A DNA stretch of 64,000 bases, from NCBI RefSeq assembly GCF_006538365.1, contig NZ_BJKN01000002.1, forward strand, positions 820,411 through 884,410, read 5' to 3'. Below are positions 7,887 through 16,086 of the stretch, in pieces (positions within the stretch are counted from its first letter, which is position 1; each line of letters starts with the position of its first letter). The notes under the pieces were generated by a model. That model was not told the origin of the DNA. It was given only the letters and a program-made list of their open reading frames with translations, and searched no databases. The DNA is from Moorella sp. E308F. Lineage in GTDB: Bacteria; Bacillota; DSM-521; Neomoorellales; Neomoorellaceae. Position numbers and translations under genes: made by a program.

Positions 7887-8120
7887 TTATTCCTGGGGGC
7901 CCATGACCAACCGGGCCAGCGGCTCAAAAAATTTGATGATTGCCTCCGAAGGAAAGAATATTTTATGCCCCAGGGACCAGGGAACCCCCAGGGCCAGCCC
8001 CATGAGGGAGAGGACGGCAAAAGCGAGTAGTTCCCGCCAGGCCCGGCGCCGGACCAGGGGCGGGACATCCAGGAGAAAAATAATGGTATATACAACCACT
8101 AAAATAAACAAGCCTGCCAT
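7887..8120 (-). CDS. Small membrane protein downstream of the germination genes
   Basis: 77 residues with two hydrophobic segments (about 3-20 and 30-48) separated by a basic loop VRRRAWRE. The ribosome site AAGGAGTG before ATG 8120 is good. It follows the GerC-type gene by 52 bases on the same strand, so it is probably the last gene of the germination transcript. Small two-helix proteins are often found beside germinant receptor operons, and a GerD- or receptor-modulating role is possible, but I recognise no family. Confidence 0.6.
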   Translation of the reverse strand: MAGLFILVVVYTIIFLLDVPPLVRRRAWRELLAFAVLSLMGLALGVPWSLGHKIFFPSEAIIKFFEPLARLVMGPQE

Positions 8121-8172
8121 TAAGGCACTCCTTACATAGCAAGTCTCAGAAGGGAGCCGGCTGCTTTAACTA

Positions 8173-9453
8173 CTAGCGCGCCCCGGGCTGCCAGGGACGA
8201 CCAGTCATACCAGTACGTCTCAATTTAGCTTCGACATTGATGGTAACAGGCAGCTTTTTAAATTCTTCGTTCCAGCGTCCCTGTAACTGGCGCCACAGTT
8301 CAGGTTGTTGGCGATGGAGGGCGCCGCCGAAGCCGAAAACATCAGTTCCCACCATCTTGGCCTGATTGAGGGCACTGCTGATTTCAGCCGTAATCTGAGC
8401 TGCCATGCGGCTTTCTAGCGATTTAATGGCCTCTTCCCTGGTAAATTCCAGGTTGCACTGCTGTTCCAGAAGCTCGCCCTCCACCCTGAGCTTGATCTTA
8501 CCCTGGAGCTGGCTCCCTTGCATGTCGACGCTGACATCGGCGTGGGCTTCAGTTATATCTACGGCAACCTTGGTATTATTTCCCTGGCAACGTAACGCCA
8601 GTACGGCCCGCCGTACTTTATTGCGCACCCAGGCCCAGCCGCGGGCCTGATCTTTATCCAGCCACGCCACCAGTTTGTCGTGGTAAAAAAGGCCGGCGCC
8701 GTTGAGGCGCACCGTCCTTACCGTTTCCGGTTCCTCTACCCGTCCCTCTGTACCCCCGGTTCCCCGGGAACCGCCGCCGCTTGATGTCGCAGCAGTACCA
8801 ATAAGGGGCGGGAACGGCTGGGGACTGAGCTCCAGTACCGGCAGGACAGTGGTTCCCGCTCCATTGGATAAATCAAAAAAAACGTCGTTAACATTAGGAA
8901 TAAAACCGTAGCCACTGCTCTGCACCCACTTGCGGAGACCGCTTATTTCCTTGCCCAAGGTTGTTTCCATGTCCCCCTGCACTTTTATTAATATCTCCCG
9001 TGCCGCTCCCCGGGTAAGCATAATCAAAGTCGTGCGGCGCAATTCCGGGTTCCGGTCAATAAAATCGAGTAACTCTCTCAGGCCCTGGCGGGCCATTTCT
9101 TCTCCTACCAGGACCGCGTTAGTATGGGCAAGATAAACCCGGCGGGGAAGACCGGTGGTAATTTGCCGGCAGGCGGTTATAAGGGTTTCTCCCCTGCCAC
9201 TGCGGAGGGTAGCCTGGCGATGAGGTAAAGTTCCCCCTCCTCCCCTTTCGCCCCCACCGGTAGCACCCGGCCGGACGAATTCATAGGTTAAAAGACGCTG
9301 CTCTCCTGCCAGGTCTACCGCCATGCTGGACAGGAAGGCCAGTTCATTTATCTCCCGGCGATCCCAGCAGCCGCTCAAGAACAAGGCCGTCAAAAGGGCT
9401 ACCAGGCCAAAGGTTACGTATAAAAAATATTTGCTTCCGGCTTTAAAAACCAA
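8173..9453 (-). CDS. Ger(x)C family spore germination lipoprotein
   Basis: 426 residues with an N-terminal signal and lipobox LFLSGCWDRREINELAF, the textbook start of GerAC/GerKC proteins; the Cys at about residue 29 would be lipidated. It is the C subunit of a germinant receptor in the inner spore membrane. An insert rich in Gly/Ser/Thr (about residues 215-240) is unusual in the middle. TTG at 9451 serves as start, inside the signal region. It follows the GerA-type gene by 59 bases on the same strand, while the B subunit is divergent. Confidence 0.93.
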   Translation of the reverse strand: MVFKAGSKYFLYVTFGLVALLTALFLSGCWDRREINELAFLSSMAVDLAGEQRLLTYEFVRPGATGGGERGGGGTLPHRQATLRSGRGETLITACRQITTGLPRRVYLAHTNAVLVGEEMARQGLRELLDFIDRNPELRRTTLIMLTRGAAREILIKVQGDMETTLGKEISGLRKWVQSSGYGFIPNVNDVFFDLSNGAGTTVLPVLELSPQPFPPLIGTAATSSGGGSRGTGGTEGRVEEPETVRTVRLNGAGLFYHDKLVAWLDKDQARGWAWVRNKVRRAVLALRCQGNNTKVAVDITEAHADVSVDMQGSQLQGKIKLRVEGELLEQQCNLEFTREEAIKSLESRMAAQITAEISSALNQAKMVGTDVFGFGGALHRQQPELWRQLQGRWNEEFKKLPVTINVEAKLRRTGMTGRPWQPGAR

Positions 9454-9512
9454 TATACCACTTCCCGGTCGATCTCGCCCATCAACGCCATAAGGCCTCT
9501 CTGGCAGTTAAT

Positions 9513-11189
9513 TTATCTCTTCCTCGCCAGCTTCCTCGTTTTTTTTCTTCTTCCCTTCCTGGTGGTAACGCTTTTCCCTTTGCCTTCACCCAACTGCGTT
9601 TCCAGTTCATCCTGGGCATTTTTATCTCTAGCTGTAATAAAAGGGTGCAGGCCTGGTTTAATACGCCGCAAATCGCGCCAGCCGGTGAGTACAGGCCGCC
9701 AGAGCATGGCCCACCAGGGCACCCTCACCACCAGGTCTTTTTGCGCTTCCCAAATAAATGGTGCCAGGGGGCTGAGATAAGGCTCACCAAAACTCCTCAG
9801 GCTCACCAGGTGGATTAAAATGACCAGCAAGCCGGCAAAAATACCAAGCAGGCCCAGAAAACCGGCTAAAAGAATCATCGGCAGGCGAAGCATCCTCACG
9901 GCCTGGCTCAGGCCAAATGTAGGTATGGTGAACGAAGCGATGGCTGTAGCGGCAATAACAATAACCATTGCCGCCGACATCAGCCCCGCCCGGACGGCTG
10001 CTTCACCGATTACCAGGGCTCCTACGATGCTAATCGCCGGTCCGATGGCCCGGGGTAACCTTATGCCGGCTTCAATGAGAATTTCAAAGAGCACCTGCAT
10101 GATTAAAGCTTCAACAACGGCCGGGTACGGCACCAGTTCACGCTGGGCAGCGATAGAAATTGCCAGGGGGGTAGGAATCATTTCCTGGTGGAAGGTAGTC
10201 AAAGCTACATAAAGGGACGGTAGGAGCAGGGCGATAAATATTCCTAAAAAGCGGAACAGGCGCACCCCTATACTTAAAGGCCAGCGCTCATAATAATCGT
10301 CCGGAGCATGCAACTGGGATACCAGGCTGCCCGGGAGGATCAGGGCAAAGGGTGTACCATCAGTCAAGACGGCTATCCTCCCTTCTAATAAATCGGCAAC
10401 CAGTTTATCCGGCCTTTCCGTGCGGTTAAGCTGGGGAAAAGGAGAATGGGGAGCGTCTTCAATGAGTTCCTCAATATAGCCGCTTTCCAGGATACCGTCA
10501 ATATCAATACGCTGCAACCGGCGGCGGAGTTCTTCCAGAATTCCCTTTAATACCAGTCCTTCCAGGTAACAGATAACCACCTTGGTGTGGGTGCGCCGGC
10601 CCAGGTTCATAGCTTCAAAACGAAGCTCGGGCGCACGCAGCCGCCGCCTGATGAGAGAGATATTCGTTGCTAAATTTTCAGCAAATCCCTCGCGGGGGCC
10701 ACGGATACTAACTTCATTGACAGGTTCTTCGACCGGCCTTTTTTCCCAACCTTCTATACTGAGCAGCAGGCACCGGCTATATCCTTCAACCATTAAAACT
10801 GCCTTACCGTCCAGCAAGCCGGTGATTATCTTTGACCACAGCCTCTCTTCTTGAAGATCGCCGATGGTTAACCTGGCGCGGATCAACCGGCTAAATTTGG
10901 CCTCGTCCCCCGATAGCGGTATTGCCTGCAAGGCTAACAGGGAACGCAGGATATCCCGCTGGACCACATCCCGGTCGATCAGGGTTTCCAGGTAAACCAG
11001 CGCCAGTTTTTTACCTGGCAGTTCTATCTCCCTGATGACCAGGTCCTCACTCTGGCCAAAGGTTTTTTTAAGGTAATTAATGTTAGCATCAAGCCTGGTA
11101 GTTATCGGCAGGGCGTGTTCGTTCGAAGTTTGCTTGCCCGGGGTGGCTTGGCGCCATAAACGGTGCCATATCCAGAGCAAAGCCAGCAC
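9513..11189 (-). CDS. GerA family spore germination protein (A subunit)
   Basis: About 555 residues. The N-terminal cytosolic region contains VREIELPGKKLALVYLE-like GerA sequence (residues 35-290), followed by the membrane domain from about residue 300 with P-rich segments such as ALLLPSLYVALTTFHQEMIPTPL. The C-terminus is very basic. GerA subunits form the germinant-gated channel of the receptor. GTG 11189 is the first start, but a TTG three codons in (11180) has better spacing to AAGGTG. A sigma-G-like promoter lies at 11224-11253. Confidence 0.93.
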   Translation of the reverse strand: MLALLWIWHRLWRQATPGKQTSNEHALPITTRLDANINYLKKTFGQSEDLVIREIELPGKKLALVYLETLIDRDVVQRDILRSLLALQAIPLSGDEAKFSRLIRARLTIGDLQEERLWSKIITGLLDGKAVLMVEGYSRCLLLSIEGWEKRPVEEPVNEVSIRGPREGFAENLATNISLIRRRLRAPELRFEAMNLGRRTHTKVVICYLEGLVLKGILEELRRRLQRIDIDGILESGYIEELIEDAPHSPFPQLNRTERPDKLVADLLEGRIAVLTDGTPFALILPGSLVSQLHAPDDYYERWPLSIGVRLFRFLGIFIALLLPSLYVALTTFHQEMIPTPLAISIAAQRELVPYPAVVEALIMQVLFEILIEAGIRLPRAIGPAISIVGALVIGEAAVRAGLMSAAMVIVIAATAIASFTIPTFGLSQAVRMLRLPMILLAGFLGLLGIFAGLLVILIHLVSLRSFGEPYLSPLAPFIWEAQKDLVVRVPWWAMLWRPVLTGWRDLRRIKPGLHPFITARDKNAQDELETQLGEGKGKSVTTRKGRRKKTRKLARKR

Positions 11190-11223
11190 CTTCTCTAGCC
11201 AAAATTGTGGAACTGGATGGAAC

Positions 11224-11253
11224 TAGTATGAAACCCGGTATGGCTTTATATAC
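11224..11253 (-). promoter_or_regulatory. Sigma-G-like promoter of the gerA-gerC genes
   Basis: On the minus strand GTATA (11249-11253), 18 bases, then CATACTA (11224-11230). The published forespore consensus, as I recall it, is GHATR - 17/18 - CATWHTA; both boxes match fully. The start of transcription would fall near 11216, about 27 bases before the GTG. Confidence 0.6.
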
Positions 11254-11264
11254 CAAAAGCAGCT

Positions 11265-11293
11265 GTATATTTTCCCTTTTAGTGGAAATATTA
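11265..11293 (+). promoter_or_regulatory. Sigma-G-like promoter of the gerB gene
   Basis: GTATA at 11265-11269, 17 bases, then AATATTA at 11287-11293 (6 of 7 against CATWHTA). It lies about 32 bases before the GTG of the B subunit and points away from the gerA promoter, giving a back-to-back pair. Confidence 0.5.
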
Positions 11294-11331
11294 GTTATGA
11301 AATACTGGCTGGTCACCAGGGGGAAGCAATC

Positions 11332-12423
11332 GTGGGTGAAAAAGGCAGGATATCTCTCTGGCAATTTTTTTTGCTGGTTACCGGGTACCTTATTGGTACC
11401 TCTACCCTGATCGTCCCTGTCGGGCCGGCCAAACAGGACGCCTGGATATCTTATCTTCTAGCGGGAACCCTGGGCCTGGGTGCGGCCTATTGCTATACTG
11501 CCCTCGGCCGGCGCTTCCCGCGAGAATCACCGGTGCAATATGCCTCCCGGGTTTTGGGGCGATGGCTGGGAACCTGCTTGAATATTATTTTTCTCTGGTA
11601 CGCCCTGCACCTGGCAGCCCTGGTTTTGCGTAACGTTGTTGATTTATACAAGCTGATCGTTTTGCCCCAAACGCCAATGGAAATCGTTGCCGGGGTTTTT
11701 GCCGGCCTGGCCGCCTACGCCGTTCGGCTGGGGATAGAAGTCCCGGCCCGGATGGGTGAACTCTTACTTCCTCTTGTAATTGTTGCCATCTTAGTTCTTA
11801 CTGCCCTGGCTGAAGCTGTCCCGGGACTGGCTCACTGGGAAGCCCTCCTCCCGGTTATGGAAAGGGGGCCGCTACCTGTTCTGCGTGGGGTCTACCCGGC
11901 CTTTGTCTTTCCCTTTGGCGAGACCGTTTTCTTTTTGGTTCTTTTACCTTTTTTAACCGAACCCAAAAAAAGCTTTGCTCCCTTCGCCCGGGCCGTAATC
12001 ATAGCGTCATTGCTCACTACGCTGGTACTGGTACGTAACATCATCGTCCTGGGCGCTTCCGAAACGGCGCGCATTAATTTCCCCAGCCTTATAGCCATCC
12101 AGATGATTAATATTGGCGACTTTCTGCAACGCCTGGAACCGGTCATCATTTTCGTCTGGAGCTTTACCATTTTATTAAAACTGACTGTTGTCTACTATAC
12201 CTTTACCCTGGGCACGGCCCAGCTTTTAGGCCTGCAAGATTACCGCCCTCTGGTGTTGCCGGCAGGCCTTCTGCTAACCTTTTTAACCATGAGCCTCTAT
12301 GAAAATTTTTCCCAAATGTTAATCTTTGCCGGTCGCGCCTTCCCGTTTTATTTCCTTCCTGCTTACCTGATCTACCCGGCTTCGCTGCTCCTGGTAGCTA
12401 AAATACGCAATATTAAAGGGTAA
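11332..12423 (+). CDS. GerB family spore germination permease (B subunit)
   Basis: 363 residues with about ten membrane segments, of the GerAB/amino-acid-permease type: ISLWQFFLLVTGYLIGTSTL at the N-terminus, then ESPVQYASRVLGRWLG. It binds the germinant in the receptor. GTG at 11332 is preceded by AGGGGGAAG. Unlike the usual gerA-B-C order, it is transcribed away from the A and C genes, from its own promoter in the 142-base divergent gap. A possible benefit is independent control of subunit stoichiometry, which is inference. Confidence 0.92.
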   Translation: MGEKGRISLWQFFLLVTGYLIGTSTLIVPVGPAKQDAWISYLLAGTLGLGAAYCYTALGRRFPRESPVQYASRVLGRWLGTCLNIIFLWYALHLAALVLRNVVDLYKLIVLPQTPMEIVAGVFAGLAAYAVRLGIEVPARMGELLLPLVIVAILVLTALAEAVPGLAHWEALLPVMERGPLPVLRGVYPAFVFPFGETVFFLVLLPFLTEPKKSFAPFARAVIIASLLTTLVLVRNIIVLGASETARINFPSLIAIQMINIGDFLQRLEPVIIFVWSFTILLKLTVVYYTFTLGTAQLLGLQDYRPLVLPAGLLLTFLTMSLYENFSQMLIFAGRAFPFYFLPAYLIYPASLLLVAKIRNIKG

Positions 12424-12440
12424 GACTACTGCCAGCAAGT

Positions 12441-12470
12441 ACATAATTCCCTGCTTGTAACGGCACAATA
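12441..12470 (+). promoter_or_regulatory. Candidate sigma-G promoter of the SASP gene
   Basis: ACATA (12441-12445), 18 bases, CACAATA (12464-12470; 6 of 7 to CATWHTA). SASP genes are classic sigma-G targets. The predicted transcription start falls at the edge of the ribosome site, leaving a very short leader, so the exact box may be wrong. Confidence 0.4.
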
Positions 12471-12487
12471 TTGCGGGGGTGATTAAA

Positions 12488-12730
12488 ATGAGCCACAAAA
12501 AGGATAATGACCGGCTGCGGACGGAAAGACAGCTCGACAAATTGAAGTGGGAAACGGCCAAAGAATTGGGTCTGGATGATGACCTGGCCAACCCGGGGGA
12601 TGAGTTGACCACCGGGGAAGCCGGTAAAATCGGCGGCAATATGGTGCGCAAACTGGTGAAGGCGGGGGAAAAGGCCCTGGCGGAAGAAGGCGAGCGTAAA
12701 GCCCGTTTAAACCTGCAGGATGAGCTGTAG
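12488..12730 (+). CDS. Alpha/beta-type small acid-soluble spore protein
   Basis: 80 residues. KWETAKELGLDD with an EAGKIGGNMVRKLV motif matches the two conserved regions of alpha/beta SASPs, including the ELG cleavage region recognised by the GPR protease and the GGxMVRK DNA-binding helix. These proteins coat spore DNA and are an amino-acid store at germination. ATG 12488 is chosen over GTG 12479 because GGGGGTG (12475-12481) is its ribosome site. The N-terminal extension HKKDNDRLRTERQ is longer and more charged than in Bacillus SASPs. It lies downstream of gerB, in line with late forespore expression. Confidence 0.9.
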   Translation: MSHKKDNDRLRTERQLDKLKWETAKELGLDDDLANPGDELTTGEAGKIGGNMVRKLVKAGEKALAEEGERKARLNLQDEL

Positions 12731-12757
12731 CCGGTCATAAACCGGCTTATTTTTTTG
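12729..12757 (+). terminator. Intrinsic terminator of the SASP gene
   Basis: AGCCGGT (12729-12735) pairs with ACCGGCT (12741-12747), followed by seven T. It includes the end of the stop codon. Confidence 0.85.
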
Positions 12758-12867
12758 GTTTTGTAGCCGCGGTCAGCTAAGCTGTACCATGGCCTTTTAG
12801 TCCGGGCAAAAAACTGTGTCTCCCGGCATAAAGTTTAGCAGGCAAGAAACTTCCGGGAGGGAGAGCC

Positions 12868-13341
12868 ATGTTGACGGAAAGTATGGAAGATTACCTGGAG
12901 ATGATCTACAGGCTAATCCAGGAAAAAGGTTATGTCCGGGCAGTCGACCTGGCTGAAGCCCTGAACGTCCAGCCCTCATCCGTTACCAGGATGATTCAGA
13001 AGCTCCATGAAGAGGGTTTTATCCAGTACGCAAAGTACCGGCATATTGCCCTCACCGATAAAGGGAAACGGCTGGGGTATTTTCTCGTCTGGCGCGATGC
13101 CGTGCTCAAAGAGTTTTTAACCCTCCTCAACGCCCGGGTAGGGGTGGAAGAACAGGTAGAAGGCATCGAGCATTACATCACGCCGCCTACCATGTGCCTG
13201 TTTCGCAACCTGGTCCAGTACTTTCGCACCCATCCCGAATGCCTGGAAGAGGTCCATGCCATGAGTCGGCTCAACAAGTATCCGGAAGGAGAAAAACTGG
13301 AGGACCTCAGGGCCTGGCTGTTCCGCCACAGCAGCGACTAA
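12868..13341 (+). CDS. mntR: MntR-like metalloregulator (DtxR family)
   Basis: 157 residues with the N-terminal winged helix (SMEDYLEMIYRLI, then QPSSVTRMIQKL) and a helical dimerisation/metal domain. Metal ligands of B. subtilis MntR are D8, E11, H77, E99, E102 and H103. Here D8, E11, E98, E101 and H102 are present, but the His at 77 is Asp (VWRDAVL). This may shift metal preference. The protein also runs past the usual 142 residues. It is convergent with the feoAB genes, so iron rather than manganese may be the effector; this is inference. GGGAGGGAG precedes ATG 12868. Confidence 0.82.
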   Translation: MLTESMEDYLEMIYRLIQEKGYVRAVDLAEALNVQPSSVTRMIQKLHEEGFIQYAKYRHIALTDKGKRLGYFLVWRDAVLKEFLTLLNARVGVEEQVEGIEHYITPPTMCLFRNLVQYFRTHPECLEEVHAMSRLNKYPEGEKLEDLRAWLFRHSSD

Positions 13342-13396
13342 GTCCTACTTTCATCCCGCTTTTCCTGGAGGTACTCTTCATGGTGCCGGCAGGAGG

Positions 13397-14797
13397 TCAT
13401 CCTGCCGCGACAATATCCAGCAGGCCTGCCAGCAGCTTTACCAGGAAGCAGGCAGCCAGGCCCAGGGCCGTCGGGATTACAGCCGCCAGGAGGGGCCATT
13501 TCAGGCTTTTCGTTTCTTTATAAATGGTCAGCAGGGTGGTCCCACAGGGCCAGTGCATAAGGGAAAACAGCATGACATTAAGGGCGGTAATCCAGGTCCA
13601 TCCGTGTCGCACCAGGATTTCTCCCAGCGCGGCCAGGCTATTCACCTCTGTGAGCATACCTGTCGAGAGGTAACTCATCAACAGGATGGGGATGACGATC
13701 TCATTAGCCGGCAGGCCCAGGATGAAGGCCAGGAGGATGTAGCCATCCAGGCCAACCACCTTGCCTAAGGGCTGCAGCCAGCCGGCCATGTGGTCGATAA
13801 TACTGAAAGCGCCCAGGTGGACATTGGCCAGGACCCAGGTAAAGGCTCCGGCCGGGGCGGCCACCAGGACAGCCCTGACCAGCACATAGAGGGTCCGGTC
13901 CAGGACGGAGCGGATGATTACCCGTAACACCTGGGGCGGCCGGTAGGGGGGCAATTCCAGGGTAAAGGATGAGGGTACACCTTTCAGGAGGGTCCGGGAG
14001 AGCAACCAGGAAGTAAAAAACATCAGTACAATACCCAGCAAGATAATCCCGACCACGGTGAGAGTTGCTGCCGCTACCCCGGCCGCCGTGGTGAGCAAAC
14101 CGCCCATAAAGATGCCGGCCAGGGTAATTAGCGTGGGAAAACGGCCGTTACAGGGGGAAAAATTGTTGGTCAGGATGGCCAGTAGCCGTTCCCGGGGGGA
14201 ATCGATGATGCGGCAGCCCACGACGCCGGCGGCATTGCAGCCGAAGCCCATGCACATGGTTAAAGCCTGCTTGCCATGAGCGCCGGCCTTTTTAAAGAAA
14301 TTGTCCAGGTTGAAAGCAATGCGCGGCAGGTAACCCAGGTCCTCCAGGAGGGTAAACAGGGGGAAAAAGATGGCCATGGGCGGCAGCATGACGGCAACTA
14401 CCCAGGCCAGGGTGCGGTACATGCCCAGGACCACGATGCCATGTAACCAGGCAGGGGCATCCAGCCGGTGAAATAAGCTGGTAAGTATATCTTGAAAAGC
14501 AAATAGTAAGCTGGCCAGCAGCGCGGAGGGGTAATTGGCCCCCTTAAGGGTCAGCCAGAAGACAACGGCCAGTAAAGCTAGCATGATGGGATATCCCCAG
14601 AGCCTGGAGGTTAAAATGGCATCCAGCCGCCAGTCAAGTTCCCGCCGCGGCGCAGGTGCCTCCTTGACGGCCCGGGAAGCAATGGCTTCCGCCCGGGCGT
14701 AAAGGGCCGCCACAATCCGGTCGCGGTAAGAATCCTCCAGGTCACCGGCCAGGCGCCGGGCCTCAACAAGTACCGGGTCGGTTTTCTGACCAGCCAT
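13397..14797 (-). CDS. feoB: FeoB membrane permease half
   Basis: 466 residues corresponding to the C-terminal part of FeoB. A short linker of about 55 residues precedes the membrane domain. GYLPRIAF and MCMGFGCNAAGVVGCRII (a Cys-containing gate motif of FeoB) are present, and later ILGLPANEIVIPILLM. It transports ferrous iron. The ATG overlaps the stop of the GTPase gene by one base (TAATG), so the two halves are translationally coupled. The G domain and permease total about 728 residues, the size of an intact FeoB. The break may be a real split or a sequence error (see findings). Confidence 0.93.
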   Translation of the reverse strand: MAGQKTDPVLVEARRLAGDLEDSYRDRIVAALYARAEAIASRAVKEAPAPRRELDWRLDAILTSRLWGYPIMLALLAVVFWLTLKGANYPSALLASLLFAFQDILTSLFHRLDAPAWLHGIVVLGMYRTLAWVVAVMLPPMAIFFPLFTLLEDLGYLPRIAFNLDNFFKKAGAHGKQALTMCMGFGCNAAGVVGCRIIDSPRERLLAILTNNFSPCNGRFPTLITLAGIFMGGLLTTAAGVAAATLTVVGIILLGIVLMFFTSWLLSRTLLKGVPSSFTLELPPYRPPQVLRVIIRSVLDRTLYVLVRAVLVAAPAGAFTWVLANVHLGAFSIIDHMAGWLQPLGKVVGLDGYILLAFILGLPANEIVIPILLMSYLSTGMLTEVNSLAALGEILVRHGWTWITALNVMLFSLMHWPCGTTLLTIYKETKSLKWPLLAAVIPTALGLAACFLVKLLAGLLDIVAAG

Positions 14798-15585
14798 TAT
14801 ACCAGCACCTCTTTTACCTGTAACTTTATCCCGGGCTCAGATAAGTCGACGCCTAAAAACTGTTGTATTCCCTGTAACAGAGTTGCGTCGCCTTCCAGCA
14901 GGCGCAGGGCCACCCACCGGGCATTAAGCCGGCCCCTTAAAAGCGGCTGCAATTGCTTTGCCAGCCGGCCGGCGGCCGCTTCAATATCGGCGTCATAAAT
15001 TATGGGTGCGGGGCCCGGGCAGAGGGCGCCTGTTGCCACAGCAGCAATCGTATCTTTTAAATGAGCCAGCCCCTCCCCCCTTCTTGCCGCCGTTGGTACC
15101 ACCGGCACTCCTAATTCCCTGGCCAGGAGGGGGACATCAATAGCTATCCTTTTTCGCCGTGCTTCATCCATTAGATTCAAGCAAACCACCACGGCGTTTG
15201 TCGTTTCTGTTACCTGGAGGACCAGGTTGAGGTTGCGTTCCAGGCAGGTGGCATCGACGACTACCACCGTGACATCGGGCCTGCCGAAGCAGATAAAATC
15301 CCGGGCCACCTGTTCCTCGACGGAATTGGCCAGTAAGGAGTACGTACCCGGGAGGTCTACCAGGGTAAAGGTATGGCCCTGGTGGGTAAATTTGCCCCGG
15401 GCCTGCAAAACAGTCTTACCGGGCCAGTTGCCGGTGTGCTGTTTTAAGCCGGTCAGGGCATTGAAAACCGTGCTTTTGCCGGCATTGGGATTCCCGGCCA
15501 GGGCTACCAGGTAGCCGCCGGTGCTGGCCGGGAGAAAGTTTTCCCGTAAAGTACGAAAGCCTGTTGCCTGGTTTGTTAGCCCCAT
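14797..15585 (-). CDS. feoB: FeoB GTPase half (split from the permease)
   Basis: About 262 residues. G1 GNPNAGKST, G3 DLPGTYSL and G4 NLMD are visible; the helical GDI-like region follows to the stop. There are no membrane segments. This is the regulatory G protein domain that is normally fused to the permease. ATG 15585 is preferred to GTG 15594 because AGGAGGG (15594-15600) lies 8 bases upstream of it. The stop TAA shares its last base with the permease ATG. It follows feoA by 18 bases. Confidence 0.92.
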   Translation of the reverse strand: MGLTNQATGFRTLRENFLPASTGGYLVALAGNPNAGKSTVFNALTGLKQHTGNWPGKTVLQARGKFTHQGHTFTLVDLPGTYSLLANSVEEQVARDFICFGRPDVTVVVVDATCLERNLNLVLQVTETTNAVVVCLNLMDEARRKRIAIDVPLLARELGVPVVPTAARRGEGLAHLKDTIAAVATGALCPGPAPIIYDADIEAAAGRLAKQLQPLLRGRLNARWVALRLLEGDATLLQGIQQFLGVDLSEPGIKLQVKEVLV

Positions 15586-15603
15586 TCCGGCCACCCTCCT
15601 GCC

Positions 15604-15840
15604 TTACACTTGCTGCACCAGGACCTCCCGGCCTTCTTCCCGCCGCAGGGCAATGGTCGCCCCGCGGATAAAAAAGGCCGTAGGGTCACCACTGGGACTG
15701 CGGCGTAAGGCCACCACCCTTGTGCCCGGTACCAGCCCGAGATCCAGGAGGCGGCGCCGGGCCAGGCCCCGGGCCTGTAAGGAAACTACTTCGCCGGAAC
15801 TGCCCGGCCTGAGGTTGCTGAGGCTAGTGATCGTACTCAT
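15604..15840 (-). CDS. feoA: FeoA SH3-like protein
   Basis: 78 residues: TSLSNLRPGSSGEVVSL, then GLARRRLLDLGLVPGTRV, the FeoA/DtxR-SH3 signature. It is thought to bind FeoB and aid Fe(II) uptake. ATG 15840 has GAGGGGAG upstream; an upstream ATG at 15858 overlaps that site. It is the first gene of the feo operon. The 238-base upstream gap holds an inverted repeat (15856-15951) and a 12-base palindrome GTGTAGCTACAC at 16018-16029 that could be regulator sites. Confidence 0.92.
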   Translation of the reverse strand: MSTITSLSNLRPGSSGEVVSLQARGLARRRLLDLGLVPGTRVVALRRSPSGDPTAFFIRGATIALRREEGREVLVQQV

Positions 15841-15855
15841 TGGCACTCCCCTCTT

Positions 15856-15951
15856 CATAGCCTGATAACTGATCGCCCGGCTTCCTTAACCCACATTTTT
15901 GCTTGCCACGCAATCCCTTGCCGGCCGGCAACTTTCTGATATCAGGCTATG
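15856..15951. repeat. 11-base inverted repeat flanking the feoA upstream region
   Basis: CATAGCCTGAT at 15856-15866 and its exact reverse complement ATCAGGCTATG at 15941-15951, 74 bases apart, between the feoA start and the next gene. Further on, GTGTAGCTACAC (16018-16029) is a perfect palindrome, and TGGTATAAATT occurs twice at about 16034 and 16048. None matches a DtxR/MntR or Fur box I know. Confidence 0.45.
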
Positions 15952-16053
15952 CCGCCCGCCGGGCCAGTGTTACCCCTGCCTTTTAAACCGGGAAAGTAAA
16001 ATTTTGGCTTAGAAAAAGTGTAGCTACACCATGGTGGTATAAATTCATGGTAT

Positions 16054-16086
16054 AAATTTAAAAGGTCCTGAGTTCAACTCAGGACC
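16054..16086 (-). terminator. Intrinsic terminator of the DUF3343 gene
   Basis: GGTCCTGAGTT / AACTCAGGACC (16064-16086) forms an 11-bp perfect stem on the minus strand followed by TTTTAAATTT. The stem contains the TGA stop codon of the DUF3343 gene. Confidence 0.85.

Noticed and set aside
13382-13412. Hairpin GGCAGGA/TCCTGCC at the end of feoB as terminator
   Set aside because: No U tract follows on either strand.
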